64,000 nt of DNA from Stratiformator vulcanicus. Lineage in GTDB: Bacteria; Planctomycetota; Planctomycetia; Planctomycetales; Planctomycetaceae. The notes beneath the pieces were generated by a model, which had not been told where the DNA came from, did no database searches, and saw only the letters and a program-made list of their open reading frames with translations. A program made the position numbers and the translations under genes. Within the stretch, counting starts at the first letter, position 1. Every line of letters begins with the position of its first letter. This document shows, in pieces, positions 1 through 9,843 of this stretch. The stretch covers positions 2,829,712 to 2,893,711 of the forward strand of contig NZ_CP036268.1 of NCBI RefSeq assembly GCF_007744515.1, written 5' to 3'.

Positions 1-2
1 TG

Positions 3-1301
3 ATCAAGCAGGCCGACAACATCGAACCGGGGGCGGAAGTCGTCCTTCGGGTCGGGCTTGCCGGGCCGATCAAGAAAGACTGGCACGCGCGACATACGAA
101 ATACGTGCCCTACGAAATGTTCGAGGACGTGCAGGAGTCGGGGCCGTTCGCCGAGTGGGTACATACGCATCGGATGGAACCCCGGTCGAGTGAGTCGAGC
201 ATGCTGGAGGATCGCATCTGGTATCGCTTGCCGTTCGGGCCGCTTGGTCGGATCGGCGGCGCGGCGTTGACGCGGTCAAAGCTGGAGGCAATGTTCGCCT
301 ATCGACACGAAGTGACGAAACAGGACTTGCTCGCACATCGACGTTTTTCAGATCAGGGACCTATGCGAATTCTCGTCAGCGGCTCATCCGGTCTGGTCGG
401 CTCCAATCTCGTTTCGTTTCTCACGACCGGCGGGCACGAAGTGACCCGGCTGACGCGGAAGAAGTCAGGCACACGCGAGCCGGAAGTCGAATGGGATGTT
501 CGGAACCAACAGCTCAGTGCAGCCGAACTGGAGGGGATGGATGCCGTCGTTCACCTTGCGGGTGAACCAATCATGGGGCGGTGGACCGAAGAAAAGAAGA
601 ACAAAATTCGGGACAGCCGCACCAAAGGTACCACGCTCTTGTGCGAAACTCTCGCCTCGCTTGAACAGAAGCCGAAAGTTCTTATCTGCGCTTCGGCGAT
701 CGGAATCTACGGGGAAGGCGGGCCGACAGAATTAAACGAAGACTCACCCTTGCCGCCGCTTGAGGCCTTGAAGAAATCAAATCCGGGCGCGGCATTTCTT
801 TCTGATGTCGCGCGCGACTGGGAAGCGGCTTGTGAACCGGCGCGACAGGCGGGAATTCGAGTCGTCAATATCCGGATCGGAATCGTCCTCTCGCCGAAGG
901 GCGGGGCGCTTGCCAAGATGCTTCCGCTGTTTAAGTACGGTATGGGCGGAAAACTCGGTAATGGACGACAGTGGTGGAGTTGGATCGCGCTCGATGATCT
1001 CATCGGCACGATCCATTACGCGATCTGCGATGAATCGATTTCCGGGCCGGTCAACGGAACCGCCCCTCAACCGGTCACGAACGAAGAATTCACCAAGACC
1101 TTGGGCAAAGTTCTGCACCGTCCGACGATCCTCCCGGTTCCGTCATTCGGGCCGAAAATATTGCTCGGCTCCGAAGAGGCTGACGCACTGCTCTTTGCGA
1201 GTACGCGTGTCCTACCGAAGCGATTGCTTGACGCGGGTTACAAATTCCGACATGACCGGCTCGACGGAGCACTGCAGCATCTGATCGGCAAGAATGGTTA
1301 A
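3..1301 (+). CDS. SRPBCC domain / TIGR01777 NAD(P)-dependent epimerase fusion (5' partial)
   Basis: The frame is open from the left edge, so the true start lies upstream; 432 residues are visible. Residues 1-120 look like the C-terminal part of an SRPBCC ligand-binding domain (GPFAEW, YRLPFGPLG, FAYRH). From about residue 121 (an internal ATG at 363) a Rossmann fold begins with GSSGLVG. The later blocks ICASAIGIYG and IRIGIVLSP are typical of the YfcH/TIGR01777 branch of extended short-chain dehydrogenases. The fused arrangement is known for this family. The physiological substrate is not known. Confidence is high for the family and low for the exact role. Confidence 0.88.
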   Translation: MKQADNIEPGAEVVLRVGLAGPIKKDWHARHTKYVPYEMFEDVQESGPFAEWVHTHRMEPRSSESSMLEDRIWYRLPFGPLGRIGGAALTRSKLEAMFAYRHEVTKQDLLAHRRFSDQGPMRILVSGSSGLVGSNLVSFLTTGGHEVTRLTRKKSGTREPEVEWDVRNQQLSAAELEGMDAVVHLAGEPIMGRWTEEKKNKIRDSRTKGTTLLCETLASLEQKPKVLICASAIGIYGEGGPTELNEDSPLPPLEALKKSNPGAAFLSDVARDWEAACEPARQAGIRVVNIRIGIVLSPKGGALAKMLPLFKYGMGGKLGNGRQWWSWIALDDLIGTIHYAICDESISGPVNGTAPQPVTNEEFTKTLGKVLHRPTILPVPSFGPKILLGSEEADALLFASTRVLPKRLLDAGYKFRHDRLDGALQHLIGKNG

Positions 1302-1350
1302 TCACTTGCCCAAGACAAGCCATTCGCACTGCTCTGCCGAGGGCACGACT

Positions 1351-2001
1351 TTAGATTTCGTCGGTCAAACGGAGCAGCAACCACAGTGTCGGGTCTCGGT
1401 CGATCGGAAATTCCGGACCAGCGGCGGGCGTCTGACGACCGGCCAGCGGGTCATCGATCAAATAGGTGAAGCCGAGTCGCGGGGATGACTCCGGATCGAA
1501 CCCGGGGATCGCTTCGGCATCAAGCCAGATGTCGATTCGGTCGCCGGCTTTCAACTTCGATATCTCAGCCCGAACCGAAGAGGGGTCGAACGCGGTCGGG
1601 CTTTCCCGATTTTGATCGATGGCGATCTCTTCGGTGGATACTTTGGCCGAACCGCCGGTGAACGTCAGTTGCAACTGTCGGCAAAAGCGGCCCGCCCGGC
1701 GCGACTTTCCATCGGGTCGTCCATCGAACCAGAGGGTAATTTGCCGCTCGGCCCCCTTCTTTAAGGCTGGCGTATTATCGAAGAGGAACCGCAAGCCGAA
1801 TCCGCGTTCATTCCAACCGATAAAGCAATCGGCGATCTTCGGCTCTTCATCGACCGACCCAAGAAACGGCAAACGTGCCGCTGCCGGCAGCGGACAGAGT
1901 CCTGGCTTCTTCCCGGGCAATGCGTCCGCCCTTACGGCGTTGACGACCGGCGAAAAAAGAAATGACGCAGGAACCGGAAGGGCGTCAGGGGCGGTAGACA
2001 T
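1351..2001 (-). CDS. hypothetical beta-sandwich protein, CBM9/DOMON-like
   Basis: About 216 residues from the ATG at 2001. The frame extends upstream to 2091, but this ATG gives a natural MSTAPDALP start and leaves room for a divergent promoter before the uvrA-like gene. No signal peptide is visible. The central IADCFIGWNERGFGLRF, DRIDIWLDAE and RAGRFCR stretches resemble the carbohydrate-binding family 9 / DOMON-like sandwich found in many planctomycete proteins of unknown function. That assignment is from pattern memory and is tentative. It is convergent with the epimerase gene. Confidence 0.62.
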   Translation of the reverse strand: MSTAPDALPVPASFLFSPVVNAVRADALPGKKPGLCPLPAAARLPFLGSVDEEPKIADCFIGWNERGFGLRFLFDNTPALKKGAERQITLWFDGRPDGKSRRAGRFCRQLQLTFTGGSAKVSTEEIAIDQNRESPTAFDPSSVRAEISKLKAGDRIDIWLDAEAIPGFDPESSPRLGFTYLIDDPLAGRQTPAAGPEFPIDRDPTLWLLLRLTDEI

Positions 2002-2108
2002 AGCAATGCTGGGGCGGAAAATGACGCGGTGATCAGCCGGCGGTTCAGTTGGAGTCGAGCCGCATTGTCGTGATGATAGCGCCGCAGACACTCAGCGTCA
2101 CCCGCACG

Positions 2109-4832
2109 ATGCGGTATTCGTCTCTTTCCACAATCGGGACTTCCGGCGACGTGACCAAAGGCAACGCGATAGCAGCCGGCGTCGATTTCTCGGACACGCT
2201 ATCGCTCCGTAACGTTTCGACGCACAACCTCCGCGGAATCGACATCGAATTCCCGCTGGGCAAGTTGGTCGTCGTGTGCGGGGTGAGCGGGAGCGGCAAG
2301 AGTTCTCTCGTGTTCGACACGGTGGTCGCGGAAGGAGCACGTCGTTACTGGGAGACGATCGCCACGGCATCGACGGCGCAACGGCCGCGAATGCCCAAAC
2401 CACGTGTCGATTTCGTTCGCGGGATTCCGCCGATCGTCGCGGTGGGACAGCAAACCCGACGCGAAGATCGCGGCAGCACCGTCGCGAGTCTTTCCGACAT
2501 TCTACCGCGATTGTCGCTCTTGTTCGGGCGTCTGGGCATCGCTCATGATCCTGATGGGGGACGGCCGCTCGTGACGCACTCCATCGACGAAATCGTCGAT
2601 GCACTCGGAGCATTCGAAGCACGGACGAAGTTTCTCATTCTGGGTCCGCTCAGGCGATCCGAAGATGAGACTTCGACCGAGTTGATTGAACGGGTTCGGC
2701 GTCTCGGATTTGCGCGGATTCGGATCGACGGCGAAGTCATCGACCTCGCGGAGGTCGAGCCGACAAATGTCGACGACCGACCCGCCGTGGAATTGGTTGT
2801 CGACCGCCTGATCTCCAAAGAAGGAATCGAACACCGGATTCGTGATGCCGTGCGGACGGCGACCGACCACGCAGGCGGAATTTGTATTGTCAGCCACCTT
2901 GATAGCGGTGAATTCAAAGACACCCGCTATTTGACGAGACCGGTGTGCGAACAAACGGGCCGCGCCTATCCGTCTTTGGAACCAAGAATGTTTCGGTTTG
3001 AAAGCCCGGCCGGTGCGTGTGCGATGTGCGGCGGCACCGGGACAATTGAAACAGAGACTATTGAATCCGAGACGACGCCAGACTTGATGGAAAAGGTTTG
3101 CCCGGACTGCGATGGGGCTCGCCTCGACGAGTTCAGCCGGCATGTTCGATTGGGCGGACTCACCTTTCATGAAGTCATGTCACGACCGATCGGGCAGGCT
3201 CTCGAATGGCTGCAGCAACTCGCTGATGATCTCGACAATCGTTTCCGCCCCGGTTCGATTGTGGCGGGGACGGCATCGCGGGCGATTCCGGAAATTGCCA
3301 TCCGCCTGAAAGGACTGCTGCGTCTGAGACTCGGCTATCTGTCGCTCGGTCGCGCGGTTAGCACGCTCTCCGGCGGCGAGATGCACCGGACAAGACTGGC
3401 CGGCGCGATCGGGGCGGGCTTCGTGGGCACGTGTTACGTGCTCGATGAGCCGACCTCAGGACTGCACCCGTCCGACGTCATCCAACTGATCGACGTGCTC
3501 AAAGAGCTGCGAGACCAAGGCAATTCGTTGATCGTGGTCGAACACGATCGACGGGTTGTTGAGGCGGCCGACTATGTGATCGAAGTCGGGCCGGGCGCCG
3601 GCGTGAACGGAGGTCGCATCGTCTTCAGCGGTGGGCCGGACGATCTGTCGCGATGCGCTGAGTCCGTTACTGCACGATTCCTCGGACTGCGACTGGACCA
3701 GAGCAGCAAAGCCGATCTCGATGCAATGGAACCCTCGTCAATCGCGAATGAGCCGAGTGATTTTGCGGCGACGCTGCGAAACTGCACGCGGAACAATTTG
3801 AAATCTGTTTCCGTCGAATTTCCCCGAGGGCTACTGACATGCGTGACCGGTGTGAGCGGATCGGGCAAGAGCACGCTCGTGATGGAGACGTTGGTGCCGG
3901 CGATCCGCGGCGCTCTCTCTAAAGACTTTGGCGGGCGAAAAGAGCGAGCCCCGAAATCGCCGTCGAAACCTCAAATTGGTTCCACTCCGGACGACGACGC
4001 CTTTCATGAATTTTCGGCGGACGTGCAGACCGAATCGATCACTCGTCTTGCCGTGGTCGACCGTCGTCCGGTCGGACGAAGTCCCCTTTCGGTCCCGGCG
4101 ACCTATTTGGGTATCTGGGATGAAATTCGCAAATTGTTCGCACGAACGCGGGAAGCGCGAACGGCAGGGTTTCGTCCCTCACGATTCGCGTTCACGTCGA
4201 AGTCGGGTCGCTGTCCGGCCTGCCGCGGTCGCGGGATTCGTCGGATGCGGGTGGGCGGGTTGCCTGATCAAATACGGAATTGCGAGACCTGTCACGGACG
4301 GCGTTTCAACCGCCAAACGCTTGCGGTCCGCTATAAAGGCTGCAGCGTTGGCGATGTCCTCGATATGCGGGTCGACGATGCTCAAGCATTCTTCGAGTCG
4401 GTCGAGCCGATTCACAAGGTTCTCGACGTCGTCGTCCGAATCGGGCTCGGCTATTTGCCGTTGGGGCAATCATCGACGAGCCTTTCCGGCGGGGAAGCGC
4501 AACGCCTGCGGCTGGCCCGCCATCTCACCAACGAGATGCAAGAGTCATTCATCGTGCTCGATGAACCCTCCGCGGGGCTGCATCCGGCGGACATCTGCCG
4601 CCTGACCGACGTATTGCTTGACCTCCGCTCAGCCGGCCATACGGTTGTGGCGATCGAGCATGACCTTGAGATGATTCGGCGGGCCGACTATGTCATTGAA
4701 GTCGGTCCCGGCGCGGGCGATCGGGGAGGATTAATCGTGGCCGCCGGGCCAATGGCGACGGTCGTCGGCAATCAAGATTCACTGACCGGCAAATTATTGC
4801 GGGACGTGCATCACCAAGCCGCCACGAGTTAG
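2109..4832 (+). CDS. uvrA: divergent UvrA-like excinuclease ABC subunit A (UvrA paralogue)
   Basis: About 907 residues, a tandem ABC ATPase of the UvrA family that recognises bulky DNA lesions and loads UvrB. Two Walker A motifs (GVSGSGKSS near residue 58, GVSGSGKST near residue 600) and two LSGGE signatures are present, each followed by a Walker B/D-loop such as VLDEPTSGLH and VLDEPSAGLH. CxxC pairs form zinc modules (CAMCGGTG/CPDCDGARL and CPACRGRG/CETCHGRRF). The UvrB-binding region (KPRVDFVRGIPP onward) is present. The segment between the two CxxC pairs of the first zinc module is only about 20 residues, against roughly 90 in E. coli. The start is uncertain: TTG 2049, ATG 2073, ATG 2109 and GTG 2151 are all in frame, and none has a clear ribosome site. 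Confidence 0.88.
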   Translation: MRYSSLSTIGTSGDVTKGNAIAAGVDFSDTLSLRNVSTHNLRGIDIEFPLGKLVVVCGVSGSGKSSLVFDTVVAEGARRYWETIATASTAQRPRMPKPRVDFVRGIPPIVAVGQQTRREDRGSTVASLSDILPRLSLLFGRLGIAHDPDGGRPLVTHSIDEIVDALGAFEARTKFLILGPLRRSEDETSTELIERVRRLGFARIRIDGEVIDLAEVEPTNVDDRPAVELVVDRLISKEGIEHRIRDAVRTATDHAGGICIVSHLDSGEFKDTRYLTRPVCEQTGRAYPSLEPRMFRFESPAGACAMCGGTGTIETETIESETTPDLMEKVCPDCDGARLDEFSRHVRLGGLTFHEVMSRPIGQALEWLQQLADDLDNRFRPGSIVAGTASRAIPEIAIRLKGLLRLRLGYLSLGRAVSTLSGGEMHRTRLAGAIGAGFVGTCYVLDEPTSGLHPSDVIQLIDVLKELRDQGNSLIVVEHDRRVVEAADYVIEVGPGAGVNGGRIVFSGGPDDLSRCAESVTARFLGLRLDQSSKADLDAMEPSSIANEPSDFAATLRNCTRNNLKSVSVEFPRGLLTCVTGVSGSGKSTLVMETLVPAIRGALSKDFGGRKERAPKSPSKPQIGSTPDDDAFHEFSADVQTESITRLAVVDRRPVGRSPLSVPATYLGIWDEIRKLFARTREARTAGFRPSRFAFTSKSGRCPACRGRGIRRMRVGGLPDQIRNCETCHGRRFNRQTLAVRYKGCSVGDVLDMRVDDAQAFFESVEPIHKVLDVVVRIGLGYLPLGQSSTSLSGGEAQRLRLARHLTNEMQESFIVLDEPSAGLHPADICRLTDVLLDLRSAGHTVVAIEHDLEMIRRADYVIEVGPGAGDRGGLIVAAGPMATVVGNQDSLTGKLLRDVHHQAATS

Positions 4833-4876
4833 TTCAATCGTAACACGTTTCAGCGTTTTTCTTTCGGATCGGTTTG

Positions 4877-5323
4877 ATGCAGGTTTACTCCGACGATCGC
4901 GTGCGGTTCGAATATCCGGCCGATTGGCAGATTGAAGTCACCAATACAGACGATGGCAAAGTCGTGACCGCGCAAAGCGAAACGACGGCGTTCTGGTCGC
5001 TGGCGTTGTTTCCACGCCGGCCCGATGTGAAGCGTGTCATGATGTCCGCACTCGAGGCCTACGAAGACGACTACGACGAGCTCGACGTGTACGACGCGGA
5101 TGCGGAAAACCCCCGCAGCAAGAAATGCGAAGTCGAGTTCGTCTGCCGGGAACTGATCGCCGCGGCCCGGTTACACGCGTTCGCCTCACCGGCAGGCACG
5201 GCTCTTGTGCTATTTCAATTTGCCGACGTGGAGCGCGACGATGTCGAACCGCTGCTCGAGCAGATATCGGAGTCCGTCGCGTTCATCGACGACGGATCGT
5301 CTCTCATCTTCGGTGATGCGTAG
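4877..5323 (+). CDS. hypothetical small protein, PsbP/DcrB-like fold possible
   Basis: 148 residues from ATG 4877 (a TTG lies directly before it). It begins with VRFEYPADWQIE, then has a basic/acidic middle and a strongly acidic C-terminus. The opening 'F.YP.DW.v' pattern followed by alternating strands resembles PsbP/DcrB-type lipoproteins, but there is no signal peptide. It lies 44 bp after uvrA on the same strand and could be co-transcribed. I do not recognise a specific function. Confidence 0.62.
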   Translation: MQVYSDDRVRFEYPADWQIEVTNTDDGKVVTAQSETTAFWSLALFPRRPDVKRVMMSALEAYEDDYDELDVYDADAENPRSKKCEVEFVCRELIAAARLHAFASPAGTALVLFQFADVERDDVEPLLEQISESVAFIDDGSSLIFGDA

Positions 5324-5542
5324 AGCCTACATCTATCATCGCAGCCAAACCATTGGCTCTTGGAAAGACGTCGCCGCATTGGCGGAATGTGACTGAGGTC
5401 GACTTCGAAATTGCCGCTATCGAGCAGCGTATGGAAAACGCTTGTATTGCAACCGTGACGGGGCCGGGGCTACTCTAATTGAGACGACGGTCATGCAGAT
5501 TCAAGTCGGATCTGTACTGAACCGGCCGCGACAGCTTCGGGA

Positions 5543-6583
5543 ATGCGCTCCGGCATGGCTGAAGACCCGACCAACGACGATCGTTTCAAACAGGCGCGCC
5601 GCCTGATTCGCAAAGGCAAATACGGCCCGGCGATCGAACTGGTCTGGTTACTCGTCGCGGAGTATCCACTCGACGCGGACCTGCAGGAATCGTTGGCGTC
5701 GGCGTACTTCATGGCCGGTGATTTTTCGGCGGCACTGAGGCACTTTGAACGTGTCACAAAGCTTGCCCCTCACGCTTCCGGCAAAGCGCTGGTGAATATG
5801 GGAGCGGTCTACAACCGCACCGGCGATCACCGCAAAGCGGTGGAAGTGCTCCGCCGAGGAATCGCGCGAGAGAAACGCTCGGCCGAAGGTTTTTATAACT
5901 TGGGCTTCGCACACCGCAAACTCGGCCAGAATGCGATGGCCATCAATGCCTACAAAGAGGCGGTGAAAGTCAATCCGGAGTTCGCCGAAGCATTTCAGAA
6001 TCTCGGCAATTTATATTTAGAGATGAAGAATTTTCAGCAGGCCCGAATGCAATTCGAGCGAGCCCTATCGATCCGTCCCGATTTCAAAAAGGCTAAGAAC
6101 GGGTTGGCCGAGTCGGAACGCGAGTCGAATGCCGCGCGGCGTGAATACAGCCCGTTCGGCCGACTCGTCGATCCTGCGAAGGCTAAAAAGACATCGAAGA
6201 AGAACGTCAAAGAAATGTCGTCGGCGCAGCGATGTCGCGACCGTGCTGACTTGCATGATCTGGCGAGCGAGCTGGAGGAGACGACCAGACGATTCACAAC
6301 AGCCCTCCGAGATGAATTGGAGCCGGCGCTTTACGGGCTCGAACGATTGATCGGCACCGGCCGCTCTGACGAGTCGCTGCTCAAAGGGATCGAAGAGTTT
6401 CATCAATCGGCGGTCGCGGCCCGCGAACGCCGAGGTGAAATGAAACGCAAGGTCTTGGAACTCTGGGCCCACGAAGAGTTGCAAAATACGCCGTCGACCC
6501 CGGCAAAGGCCGAAGACCCGGACACTGTTGATACCGAAGAAGAGTTCGGAGACGCCACGCCGATGATCATCGTTGATGATTAA
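5543..6583 (+). CDS. tetratricopeptide repeat protein
   Basis: 346 residues from ATG 5543 (or 342 from ATG 5555). At least four consecutive TPR units occupy roughly residues 10-190, for example AEGFYNLGFAHRKLGQNAMAI and AEAFQNLGNLYLEMKNFQQA. A basic linker with many lysines follows, then a helical charged region and an acidic tail ending in IIVDD. There is no signal peptide or membrane segment, so it is a probable cytoplasmic scaffold. The partner is unknown. The 219 bp upstream hold no other gene that I can see. Confidence 0.85.
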   Translation: MRSGMAEDPTNDDRFKQARRLIRKGKYGPAIELVWLLVAEYPLDADLQESLASAYFMAGDFSAALRHFERVTKLAPHASGKALVNMGAVYNRTGDHRKAVEVLRRGIAREKRSAEGFYNLGFAHRKLGQNAMAINAYKEAVKVNPEFAEAFQNLGNLYLEMKNFQQARMQFERALSIRPDFKKAKNGLAESERESNAARREYSPFGRLVDPAKAKKTSKKNVKEMSSAQRCRDRADLHDLASELEETTRRFTTALRDELEPALYGLERLIGTGRSDESLLKGIEEFHQSAVAARERRGEMKRKVLELWAHEELQNTPSTPAKAEDPDTVDTEEEFGDATPMIIVDD

Positions 6584-6635
6584 CGGGAGTCGCGAAATAG
6601 TTCGCTTCGGTGATTTCATCGAGAGGTCGAAACTC

Positions 6636-9257
6636 TCACGACTCGTCACTCTCAACCGATAGCAATTCACGGCCTTTCTGTTCGACGGTCATCTTTCCGG
6701 ATCGGTCGATGGCAATGCGAACCGCCCCTTGCGATGTGCCGATGCAGCGTGCATCGGGATAGTTCTGCTGAATCCGGACTAAGGGGTCGTCGCTTGCAGA
6801 ACTCATGACGACGACCGAAGGACGGACCGCCGTCGCAAGGTCAGGCACGTTGCTATCGCGTCCCCCATGATGCGGCGCCATCAGGACATCGCATCGGCTG
6901 GTCAAAGTTTTGTCGTCGGAAAGTTGCTCAATCAACCGGCGAAGTCCGTCGCCTTCAATGTCACCTGTGAGCAGGATTCGTCGGTCGGCATAGTCAATGC
7001 GGACGACGAGCGATGCTTCATTGTCGGTCTGAAATTGTTCCTCACCGAACGGAGCGAGGATCTGCAACCGACAGCCGTCACCGAGATCGATGCCGTCTCC
7101 CGCAGAGACCGCGTTGAGCGGAATGCGATCTTCAATGATTCGCGAAATCAGTTGAGTGGCCGCCGGTTGCTCCGACCGCAACATGTGCGGCGTCGTCGCG
7201 ATCGTCGCCGCACCGTAGCGACGAAGCAGCCGAGGGACACCGTTGAAGTGGTCGACATCCGCGTGTGAAACCATCAGGAGATCGAGCAGCGAGGCAGAGG
7301 ACTGACGGACCGCACGACCGGCGACTTCTGCGGCGCGGCGATCGCTGCTGAGGCAGCCGCAGTCATACAATGCCGTCGTTCCGCCCGGCGATTCGATTAA
7401 TATTGATGTCCCGTGTCCGACATCCAGAAATGTGACTCGAAGCCGCTGATCGACCGGCGCGAACAACGTCCCGATCGAGAGCAACGTCGCTGCTGTCACA
7501 CAGCCGAAGACGATCCGACGTCGTATGGCAACCCGTTCCCAGAGGAGCGCGCCTGACAGCAAACTCGCGTATAGCAAAACGAGGACCGGCGTCGGAGGAG
7601 CAGGCAATCGCAGTGCCCTTACGCCGGTCGCGCTAAATCCGTCGATGAGCATCAGAAATAGCGTGAGAGACTGATCGAGAAGAAATGCGATTGGTCCGGA
7701 CATTCCAGGAAGGGCGATGACGGAGACCATCAAGCAATAGCCCAGCCATAGCGGGACGACGACCAGCGGAACGACGATTAGATTCAGCAGCAGGGCGGCC
7801 GGCGCGAACATTCCGAATCGATAAACGACCAGCGGACCGGAGAATAACATCGCTCCCACTGTGGCCGACATCGCCTGCAGCGGCGCGTACGAGAATTTTC
7901 CTCCCGCGATGCGCCGCAAAGGCTCAATCGTGCTGACCGCACACCGAATTCCGATGACAGATAAGAACGACAATTGGGCACCGACGTCGAACAGGATCGA
8001 TGGACGCCACACCATCAGCGCACCGGCCGTTGTGAACAGCAGGTTCAATGTGTCGGGCCCCCGACCGCACAACCGCGTTGCCGAAAGTAAGCCCACGAAT
8101 AACGCGGCGCGGGCGAGCGACGGGGGAAACTCGGTGATCGCTGCGTAGCCGAACACCGCCACGACCGGCACGATGATCTTTAAGGGCGACGATAAACGAA
8201 GCAACCGGCAGATCAGCGCAACCCCGCCCCAGAATATACCGACATGCAGCCCCGAAATGGCCAACAGGTGCAGCACACCTGCTTCGATGAATTGGTCACG
8301 CAGGCCTTCATCCATGTTTTCGCGGCGGCCAAGAAACAGGGCATCCGCGACCATCGCGTTCCGAGGCGAAAGATCGGACCGAAATGCGGTCGAAATACGC
8401 TGACTGATCTCTCCGAATAGAGATCGAACCATTAACGAGATGTGATTTGCTGAGCTGAATCTGCCTGACGGTTTCACGAGATCGGGATGATCGACGAAGC
8501 AGAACCCGTCGATGCCTTCAAAGCGAAGATCACGCGCGAGGTCCCGATCGCCCGGATTGCTCCACTCCGGTGGCTTGGCCAGCCAACCGGAACACGTCAC
8601 GCGCCGACCGACCTCAATATCGGTGCAGTGGCCCGAGACATACAAACGAACGACCCCGGAGGTCGGTCGACGACGTTGCTGGTCCGAGAGTGACTCGATC
8701 CGGACCTCGAACAAGGTGCGATCGACTAGCGGCCATGCGGCTCGAATTCCCCGAGCGCGGCGACGATCTACGATCGGGCGCGAAACAACGACGCCTTCAA
8801 ATTTCATTAGCCGCGGTTCGTCACCCAATGCGGCCGCGATCGCCCCGGGGCCACGAATCGAACCATGCCAGTGGCTCAGCGCACCTCCGACCGTGACCAT
8901 CAATAATAGGACGCCAAGCGTCGCAGCCCGGCGAAACGAATTCAGTCGAAGAATCGACGCCATGACAACGAAAACGAAACCGGCGACGAGCCAAACTCGC
9001 AGTTCGGGCGAGACAAAGCGGTCGAACGCAATTCCGGTTGCGCAGGCAATGCAAATCGCAACAGCCGGTCGGCGGATCGGCGAGATCGCGACGTTCTCAA
9101 TGGATTGCTCTGACGTGGAACTCACGGAACGTGGCTGTTTGATATCCCGGAATGCGGTCGACGGGGGGTCCGTCGGTAACGCTACGGTAAACCGGGAGGC
9201 TTGGCGGCGTCCAACCTTAAGGTCCGTTTCCGAGCGGGCACGTTGGCCTGAAGCCAT
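6636..9257 (-). CDS. comEC: ComEC/Rec2 family DNA uptake channel
   Basis: About 873 residues. ATG 9257 is preferred over GTG 9260. The order is the full ComEC one: N-terminal membrane segments with a DUF4131 region (about 60-240), a polytopic Competence domain (about 290-560, containing LLAISGLHVGIFWGG), then a metallo-beta-lactamase-like domain (about 590-860) with FLDVGHGTSILIE, the SHADVDHFNG metal motif near residue 667 and APHHGGRDS. In naturally competent bacteria ComEC carries single-stranded DNA across the inner membrane, and the MBL domain is a proposed nuclease. The first 60 residues form an unusual polar cytoplasmic extension. Its end faces the TPR gene. Confidence 0.93.
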   Translation of the reverse strand: MASGQRARSETDLKVGRRQASRFTVALPTDPPSTAFRDIKQPRSVSSTSEQSIENVAISPIRRPAVAICIACATGIAFDRFVSPELRVWLVAGFVFVVMASILRLNSFRRAATLGVLLLMVTVGGALSHWHGSIRGPGAIAAALGDEPRLMKFEGVVVSRPIVDRRRARGIRAAWPLVDRTLFEVRIESLSDQQRRRPTSGVVRLYVSGHCTDIEVGRRVTCSGWLAKPPEWSNPGDRDLARDLRFEGIDGFCFVDHPDLVKPSGRFSSANHISLMVRSLFGEISQRISTAFRSDLSPRNAMVADALFLGRRENMDEGLRDQFIEAGVLHLLAISGLHVGIFWGGVALICRLLRLSSPLKIIVPVVAVFGYAAITEFPPSLARAALFVGLLSATRLCGRGPDTLNLLFTTAGALMVWRPSILFDVGAQLSFLSVIGIRCAVSTIEPLRRIAGGKFSYAPLQAMSATVGAMLFSGPLVVYRFGMFAPAALLLNLIVVPLVVVPLWLGYCLMVSVIALPGMSGPIAFLLDQSLTLFLMLIDGFSATGVRALRLPAPPTPVLVLLYASLLSGALLWERVAIRRRIVFGCVTAATLLSIGTLFAPVDQRLRVTFLDVGHGTSILIESPGGTTALYDCGCLSSDRRAAEVAGRAVRQSSASLLDLLMVSHADVDHFNGVPRLLRRYGAATIATTPHMLRSEQPAATQLISRIIEDRIPLNAVSAGDGIDLGDGCRLQILAPFGEEQFQTDNEASLVVRIDYADRRILLTGDIEGDGLRRLIEQLSDDKTLTSRCDVLMAPHHGGRDSNVPDLATAVRPSVVVMSSASDDPLVRIQQNYPDARCIGTSQGAVRIAIDRSGKMTVEQKGRELLSVESDES

Positions 9258-9340
9258 CACTCTTGGAAGCCGACCGAAAGATTAATGCGCTTGGAATGAT
9301 GCGTCGCGCGCTATTGGTTGACGCGGCAAGTAATGCTCAG

Positions 9341-9345
9341 GGAGG
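9341..9345 (+). promoter_or_regulatory. Shine-Dalgarno site deciding the GlsB-like start
   Basis: GGAGG lies 5 nt before ATG 9351. The two in-frame upstream starts (9318 and 9333) have nothing comparable, so this site selects the shorter protein. Confidence 0.6.
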
Positions 9346-9350
9346 ACGTC

Positions 9351-9728
9351 ATGCTCAGTCATGACATGCAGCTCGTGATCAACGAAGCGATCCAGGAACT
9401 GCTTGTGTGGGTCGGGTTCGGCACGCTCGTCGGCTTGGCCGCCAAGGCCATTATGCCGGGGCGAGATCCAGGCGGCTCCATTGCCACGTTCATGATGGGC
9501 ATCGCCGGATGCATCATCGGTTGCGGTATCCTGATGTTCTTCTTCAACGACGTTTCGGTGACGCCGATCAGTCCGCTCGGATTCGCCGTTGGAACCGGCG
9601 GGGCATTCCTGCTGCTATTTTTCTATCGCCTGCTCTCCGGGTCGCTGTTTGCCGAATCAGAAGATGGCGATCGTTTCATGTACTGGCGACATCGCTGGCG
9701 ACGGCGGCGACGGCTCATGAACGATTAA
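9351..9728 (+). CDS. GlsB/YeaQ/YmgE-family membrane protein
   Basis: 125 residues from ATG 9351. Three hydrophobic segments are visible (LLVWVGFGTLVGLAAKAI, FMMGIAGCIIGCGILMFFF, a third ending LLLFFYRLL). The GLAAKAIMPGRDPGG stretch is the typical signature of the transglycosylase-associated/stress-response YeaQ family. An arginine-rich C-terminal tail (WRHRWRRRRR) follows, longer than in the usual 80-residue members. It is an inner-membrane protein whose biochemical role is unknown. Confidence 0.8.
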   Translation: MLSHDMQLVINEAIQELLVWVGFGTLVGLAAKAIMPGRDPGGSIATFMMGIAGCIIGCGILMFFFNDVSVTPISPLGFAVGTGGAFLLLFFYRLLSGSLFAESEDGDRFMYWRHRWRRRRRLMND

Positions 9729-9843
9729 CGCCGAACCGGTTTAATCGAATTTGGGCTTTACCCGATTGCAGCCGCGTGCGTCTCGAATTCCTCTTGGGGT
9801 AGAATGGCGAGGTCGTTGAACTTCACCGCCCGAGGAATTTTCA

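Noticed and set aside
8512-9285. 257-codon open frame opposite comEC
   Set aside because: The comEC reading on the other strand has clear domains. The frame is Arg/Ser/Thr-rich with no family-like pattern.
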